This document shows positions 60,148 through 64,000 of a stretch of 64,000 nucleotides of DNA, one piece after another; the stretch's first letter is position 1, and each line of letters starts with the position of its first letter. The stretch spans positions 5,937,700 through 6,001,699 of the forward strand of contig NZ_HF570108.1 of NCBI RefSeq assembly GCF_000297395.2, given 5' to 3'. The notes beneath the pieces are model-generated. The model was given only the letters and a program-made list of their open reading frames with translations, made no database searches and had not been told where the DNA came from. Both the position numbers and the translations under genes were made by a program. The DNA is from Micromonospora lupini str. Lupac 08. Lineage in GTDB: Bacteria > Actinomycetota > Actinomycetes > Mycobacteriales > Micromonosporaceae.

Positions 60148-60833
60148 CAGGTGACCGGCTGATCGGCGTGGCGATCGTCGACGACCACCCGGTGGTCGTC
60201 GAGGGGGTGCGCGCCTGGCTCGCCAGCGAGCCGCGACTGACCGTGCTGGCCACCGGCGACGACCCGGACGAGGTGTTGCGAAGGGCCCCGGACGCCGACG
60301 TCGTACTGCTCGACCTGCGGCTGCACGGCCGGATGGCGCTGGACAAGCTGGCCGAGCTGAGCGCCACCGGGCGACGGGTGGTGGTCTACTCGGAACACAC
60401 CGACCCGGAGACGATGCTCGCGGCGCTGGACGCCGGGGCGGTGGCGTTCCTGGCCAAGCACGAGGGCCGGGAGCACTGCGTGGCGACAGTGTTGGCCGCG
60501 GCGAGCGACCGCCCGTACGTGCCGCCGGCGCTGGCCGGGGCGATGGTCGGTGATCCGCGACCGGACCGGCCGATGCTGTCCGACAAGGAACGTGAGGCGC
60601 TGCTGCTCTGGTTCCAGTCGATGTCCAAGGCGTCGGTGGCCCGCCGCATGCAGATCAGCGAGCACACGGTGAAGCAGTATGTGGACCGTGCGCGGATCAA
60701 GTACACCCGGGCGGGGCGGCCGGCAGCCACAAAGGCGGCGCTGCTCGCCCGTGCGATCGAGGACGGGCTCGTCCGCCCGGAGGAGATCGGCATCTACCGG
60801 TCACAGGCGACGCACGACCGGCCGACCCCCTAA
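60120..60833 (+). CDS. NarL/LuxR-type response regulator
   Basis: The 237-residue regulator has a receiver domain (GVAIVDDHPVVVEGV, phospho-acceptor Asp65 in VVLLDLRLHG, a Lys in FLAKHEG). Its C-terminal helix-turn-helix is LSDKEREALLLWFQSMSKASVARRMQISEHTVKQYVDRARIKY. The HTH is a little unusual for LuxR but keeps the SEHTVK recognition helix. ATG 60120 overlaps the preceding gene by 28 bases. It is the output of the kinase pair. Confidence 0.87.
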   Translation: MGADPVVGVTGDRLIGVAIVDDHPVVVEGVRAWLASEPRLTVLATGDDPDEVLRRAPDADVVLLDLRLHGRMALDKLAELSATGRRVVVYSEHTDPETMLAALDAGAVAFLAKHEGREHCVATVLAAASDRPYVPPALAGAMVGDPRPDRPMLSDKEREALLLWFQSMSKASVARRMQISEHTVKQYVDRARIKYTRAGRPAATKAALLARAIEDGLVRPEEIGIYRSQATHDRPTP

Positions 60834-60904
60834 CGGGCGTCATGACAGTGGCCGACGGATCGGCGAGGCTCAACCCACAGCCAGCTGACCGGGAGGTCGT
60901 GACG

Positions 60905-61618
60905 ATGCACGGCGACGCGTCCCCCTTCTTCATCGGCCCACACCGCTTCGACGCGCCGGACGACGACGTGGGCCCGACCCTCGACCGGCGTTACGACATG
61001 CGACCGCTGCCCGGCGAGAAGGTGCTCGGCAGGCACCGGCTGCTCGTCGCGGGTTACCTGCTCGGGCCGACCGAGACACGACGCGGCTGGCAGCTTCCCG
61101 GGCCGGTCTCGGTGACCGTCACCGACCAGCGAATCTGCTGGGTGGGCACCGGCTCGCAGCTGTCCCTGGTCGCCGACGACACGCCCCGGTCCCGGCTCGC
61201 GGGGCGGCTGACCGGTCTGATGACCGGTCAGATCCGCTGGCAGTGGCCGTCGCGGCTGGAGCTTCCCCCCACCGATCCGGCACAACTGATGATCGTCTGC
61301 GACGCGTTGCGCACCATCCAGCAGCCGGCGCTGGCCCTCGGCGGGTCACCTGGTGAGGTCGTCGCGCTGGCCCGGCAGGTGCGCCGGGCGGTGGCCATGT
61401 TCCGGCTCACCCGCCCGCAACTCGTCGACCTCTCCGCCCAGGAGCGCGACGTTCTGCTGCTGCGGGCCGGCCCCGCGCTGCTCGCCGGGGAAACCCGGAT
61501 CACCCTGCCCGGCTCGCTGCCGGTGGAGTTCCGCTCCCGGGACGACTACTACCGCTCGGGGCCGGCGCCGACCTCCTGGGACGGTTTCGCAGGCGGCGCA
61601 GCCTCCGGGCGTTGGTGA
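60905..61618 (+). CDS. Hypothetical protein
   Basis: The 237-residue cytoplasmic protein has strands VSVTVTDQRICWVGTGSQLSLV and a helix ALRTIQQPALALG, PGEVVALARQVRRAVAMFRL. The N-terminal half resembles a PH-like beta sandwich, but this is only a guess. ATG 60905 has GGGAGG 9 bases upstream; ATG 60842 would add 21 residues. It follows the regulator gene and may be in the same operon. No function is assigned. Confidence 0.5.
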   Translation: MHGDASPFFIGPHRFDAPDDDVGPTLDRRYDMRPLPGEKVLGRHRLLVAGYLLGPTETRRGWQLPGPVSVTVTDQRICWVGTGSQLSLVADDTPRSRLAGRLTGLMTGQIRWQWPSRLELPPTDPAQLMIVCDALRTIQQPALALGGSPGEVVALARQVRRAVAMFRLTRPQLVDLSAQERDVLLLRAGPALLAGETRITLPGSLPVEFRSRDDYYRSGPAPTSWDGFAGGAASGRW

Positions 61619-61673
61619 CGCGCAGCGCCGGGCGTTGGAGACGCGCAGCGCCGGGCGTTGATGACGCGTGGCG
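61607..61673. repeat. 23-bp tandem repeat
   Basis: The unit begins GGGCGTTGGTGACGCG and ends CAGCGCC. It is repeated at 61607, 61630 and 61653 (partial), overlapping the end of the hypothetical gene. GC-rich hairpins within it may aid termination. Confidence 0.75.
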
Positions 61674-61711
61674 TCCGCCCGCGCCGGTCACACGCGGCGT
61701 CCGGGTCGTCG

Positions 61712-62464
61712 TCAGAGGCTGGGGGTGCGTTCCTCCCCGGCGGCGTCCAGCGCGGCGGCCTCCTCGGGCGTCGGCGCGGTGCCACCGAGGTGCGCCGGGA
61801 GCCACCAGGTGTCCTCCGGGCCGGCGGGGGCGTCCGGGTAGTCGCGCTGGGCCCGCTCGACGAGCGCGCTCAGCTGGGTGGTCAGCTCGGCGGCCAGCAC
61901 GTTCGGGTCCGGGAAGTCCGCCGGCTGGATCGGCTCGCCGATCAGGATGGTGATGGGCGTGTGCCTGCGGGTGAGGGTGCGCGGGCGGCCCTTCGTCCAG
62001 AGCCGCTGCGTGCCCCACAGCGCGACCGGCAGCACCGGCACCTTCGCCGAACGGGCCATCCGGACCGTTCCGCTCTTGAGCTCCTTGACGGTGAACGACC
62101 GGCTGATCGTGGCCTCGGGGAAGACGCCGACGACCTCACCCTGCTTGAGCGCGCCCACGGCGGCGCGGAACGACGCCGCGCCGGCCTGCCGGTCCACCGG
62201 AATGTGCCGCATGCCGCGCATCAGCGGGCCGGAGATCTTGTGCGTGAAGACCGAATCCTTCGCCATGAACCGAACCAGCCGGCCCGACGCGTTCGCCCCC
62301 AGACCGGCGAAGATGAAGTCGAGGTAGCTGACGTGGTTGCTGGCCAGCACCGCCCCGCCCGTGCGGGGTACGTGGTGGGCGCCCTCGATGGTGATCTTCA
62401 GGTCGAGGACCCGGAACAGCGTCTTGGCGGTGGCGATAACGGGCGGGTACACGAGCTCCGGCAT
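61712..62464 (-). CDS. 1-acyl-sn-glycerol-3-phosphate acyltransferase (PlsC family)
   Basis: The 250-residue membrane-associated enzyme has the acyltransferase motif NHVSYLD (His44, Asp49), the FMAKDSVF block, GVFPEATISRS and PVLPVALWGTQRL. It should acylate lysophosphatidate in phospholipid synthesis, though related proteins act on other acceptors. ATG 62464 starts at MPELVYPPVIATAK. No operon partner is obvious. Length is normal. Confidence 0.87.
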   Translation of the reverse strand: MPELVYPPVIATAKTLFRVLDLKITIEGAHHVPRTGGAVLASNHVSYLDFIFAGLGANASGRLVRFMAKDSVFTHKISGPLMRGMRHIPVDRQAGAASFRAAVGALKQGEVVGVFPEATISRSFTVKELKSGTVRMARSAKVPVLPVALWGTQRLWTKGRPRTLTRRHTPITILIGEPIQPADFPDPNVLAAELTTQLSALVERAQRDYPDAPAGPEDTWWLPAHLGGTAPTPEEAAALDAAGEERTPSL

Positions 62465-62568
62465 CCGCAGAATCTACCCTGCCCGTCTGGAGATCGGCTG
62501 GGTGGCGGCCCGGCGGCGTACCGGCGGCGACGCGTGTGGCCCGTCGCCGCCGGTACGCCGGTCGTGGC

Positions 62569-64000
62569 TCAGTCGGCGAGGCTGTGCAGATCGAGCCGGC
62601 CCCGGGCGAAGGCGTCCACCCGGCCCCAACGACCCGGAATGTCCAACACCTCGATCCGGCCCATCCCGACCGGCAACCGCGGTTCGACCGCGAGGTGGCC
62701 CTCGTGCGGTTCGAGGCCGAGCATGGTGCGCAGCAACAGCAGCGGCGTACCTGTCGACCACGCCTGCGGGCTGCACGCGGTCGGATACTCCACCGGGAAC
62801 TTCGTCAGCTCCCGCGGGTAGCCGCCGAACGCCTCCGGCAACCGCCCGTCGAAGTAGGTGGCCGCGTCCAGGATGCCGTTCGCGATGGTGGCGGCCTCCT
62901 CGCCGAAGCCGTACCTGCGCAGACCCCACGCGATGAACGAGTTGTCGAACGGCCAGATCGTGCCGTTGTGGTAGCCGATCGGGTTGTACCGCGTCTCCCC
63001 CTCGGCGAGGGTCCGCACCCCCCAGCCGGAGAAGAGCCGCGGCCCCACCAGGTGCTGCGCGATCTGCTCCGCGCGTTCGGGGAGGACGATCCCGCTCCAC
63101 AGCAGGTGGCCGATGTTCGAGCTGAGGACGTCGCACTGGCGACCGTCCGGATCCAGGGCCAGCGCGTAGTACCCGCCGTCGGCCACCCACCAGTCGCGGT
63201 TGAACCGCTCCTTCAGCTCCGCCGCCTCCCGCTCCAACTGGGCGGCGAACTCCGGGTCACCCCAGAACTCGCGGGCCATCCGCGCCCCGCGGACCTTCGC
63301 GTCGTACGCGTACCCCTGCACCTCGCAGGTCGCCCGGGGAAAGGGCGGAAGGGTGCCGTCGGAGTAGGAGATCGAGTCCCAGGAGTCCTTCCAGCACTGG
63401 TTCTCCAGCCCGGTCTCGGTGTTGCGCCGCTCGTACCAGATGTAGCCGTTGCCGATGAGGTCGGCGTAGCTGTCGATCCACCTCAGCGCGGCCCGGGACT
63501 CCTGTTCCAACTCCTTGACCAGCGCCACGTCCCCGGTCCACCGCTCGTACTCGTCGAGCAGCACGACGAACAGGGGGGTGGCGTCCACCGACCCGTAGTA
63601 GGGCGAGTGCGGTTGCTCCTCGAAGGCGGCGGTCTCCCCGTAGCGCATCTCGTGCAGGATCCGCCCCGGATCCTCGTCCCGGAAGTCGTCGAACCGGCTG
63701 CCCTGCAGGGACGCCAGGATGCGCAGTGTCGTCTTCGACAGTTGCGGCGTGAACGGCAGCGTCTGCAGGCAGGTCAGGATGCTGTCCCGGCCGAACATGG
63801 TCATGAACCAGGGCAGACCGGCGGCGGGCAGTGTCGCGCCACCGAGCGAGAGCGGCGAGAAGCGCAGCGCCGCCAGGTCGATCAGGCTGCGCCGGTACGT
63901 GCTGGCCACCCGACCGTGCTCACTGTTGACCTTGGGAGCGTCCGCGATCCACTGCTCCAGATCGTGTTGCAGGGCCAGCCGCTCGCCGCCGTGCGCCCGC
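62569..64000 (-). CDS. Glycogen-debranching-type glycosidase, partial
   Basis: The visible 477 residues form the C-terminal (alpha/alpha)6 barrel of amylo-alpha-1,6-glucosidase/GH63-like enzymes: AGLPWFMTMFGRDSILT, ILHEMRYGE, PYYGSVDATPLFVVLL, YIWYERRNTETGLENQCWKDSWDSI and YHNGTIWPFDNSFIAWG. The N-terminus lies beyond the right edge, so no start can be given; the in-frame ATG/GTG near 63909 is internal. It would cut alpha-1,6 branches or related glucosides and fits with the trehalose genes in carbohydrate turnover. Confidence 0.87.
   Translation of the reverse strand, partial: RAHGGERLALQHDLEQWIADAPKVNSEHGRVASTYRRSLIDLAALRFSPLSLGGATLPAAGLPWFMTMFGRDSILTCLQTLPFTPQLSKTTLRILASLQGSRFDDFRDEDPGRILHEMRYGETAAFEEQPHSPYYGSVDATPLFVVLLDEYERWTGDVALVKELEQESRAALRWIDSYADLIGNGYIWYERRNTETGLENQCWKDSWDSISYSDGTLPPFPRATCEVQGYAYDAKVRGARMAREFWGDPEFAAQLEREAAELKERFNRDWWVADGGYYALALDPDGRQCDVLSSNIGHLLWSGIVLPERAEQIAQHLVGPRLFSGWGVRTLAEGETRYNPIGYHNGTIWPFDNSFIAWGLRRYGFGEEAATIANGILDAATYFDGRLPEAFGGYPRELTKFPVEYPTACSPQAWSTGTPLLLLRTMLGLEPHEGHLAVEPRLPVGMGRIEVLDIPGRWGRVDAFARGRLDLHSLAD

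Overview
The window is high-GC actinobacterial chromosome. GTG starts are frequent, third codon positions are GC-saturated, and many genes overlap through ATGA or GTGA junctions. The gene set fits the Micromonosporaceae and most resembles Micromonospora: a late cobalamin pathway interleaved with housekeeping genes, a trehalose-6-phosphate synthase followed by a phosphatase-GH15 fusion, EttA, a truncated haemoglobin, and a RepSA/Xis/Int-type integrative element. The assignment rests on gene content and style only.

Positions 1-12394 are accessory DNA. The core is an actinomycete integrative and conjugative element (AICE). It holds a monooxygenase-fold/XRE regulator pair (1146-2656), a small conserved protein, a membrane protein and an FtsK/TraB-type ATPase (2844-5217), tandem DUF6197-like paralogues, a SprT-like zinc protein, a DUF3307 protein and a Spd-like DUF2637 protein (5214-9083), a RepSA-type HUH initiator (9080-10669), an excisionase and a tyrosine integrase (10957-12394). 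One perfect 16-bp palindrome, TGACACGTACGTGTCA, occurs three times, and a half-site overlaps the candidate main promoter; this looks like the element's own regulon. The left end lies outside the window or was not recognised, and no tRNA or attachment repeat is visible beside the integrase.

Positions 12626-45600 are mostly chromosomal core: MscS channel, MFS exporter, truncated haemoglobin, YbjN protein, the ettA-thioesterase operon, otsA with an otsB-GH15 fusion, cobalamin blocks (cysG-like/cobT/cobC; cobB; cobQ/cobD), a class A penicillin-binding protein, SURF1, an ATP-dependent DNA ligase, an M20 peptidase, an M48 protease, a P-loop kinase, a rhodanese, a large SSB, a short HPF-like protein and an alpha/beta hydrolase. 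CobB has Gly where the family's glutaminase Cys is expected. Long palindromic elements of 71-75 bp sit in four intergenic gaps.

Positions 45699-48041 are a small decayed island in tRNA-Arg(TCT). The intact tRNA is at the left edge and a perfect 44-bp copy of its 3' part is at the right edge. Between them lie gene fragments, iteron-like repeats and an intact HNH endonuclease gene that looks like a modification-dependent restriction enzyme. No integrase remains.

Positions 48057-64000 are mixed: an ankyrin protein, a secreted beta-propeller, a large palindrome near a short GntR regulator with an in-frame stop, a sortase-anchored RCC1/Ig-like surface protein, lipoproteins, a VOC protein, a two-component locus with one normal and one degenerate kinase, a PlsC acyltransferase, and a glycogen-debranching-type glycosidase cut by the right edge.
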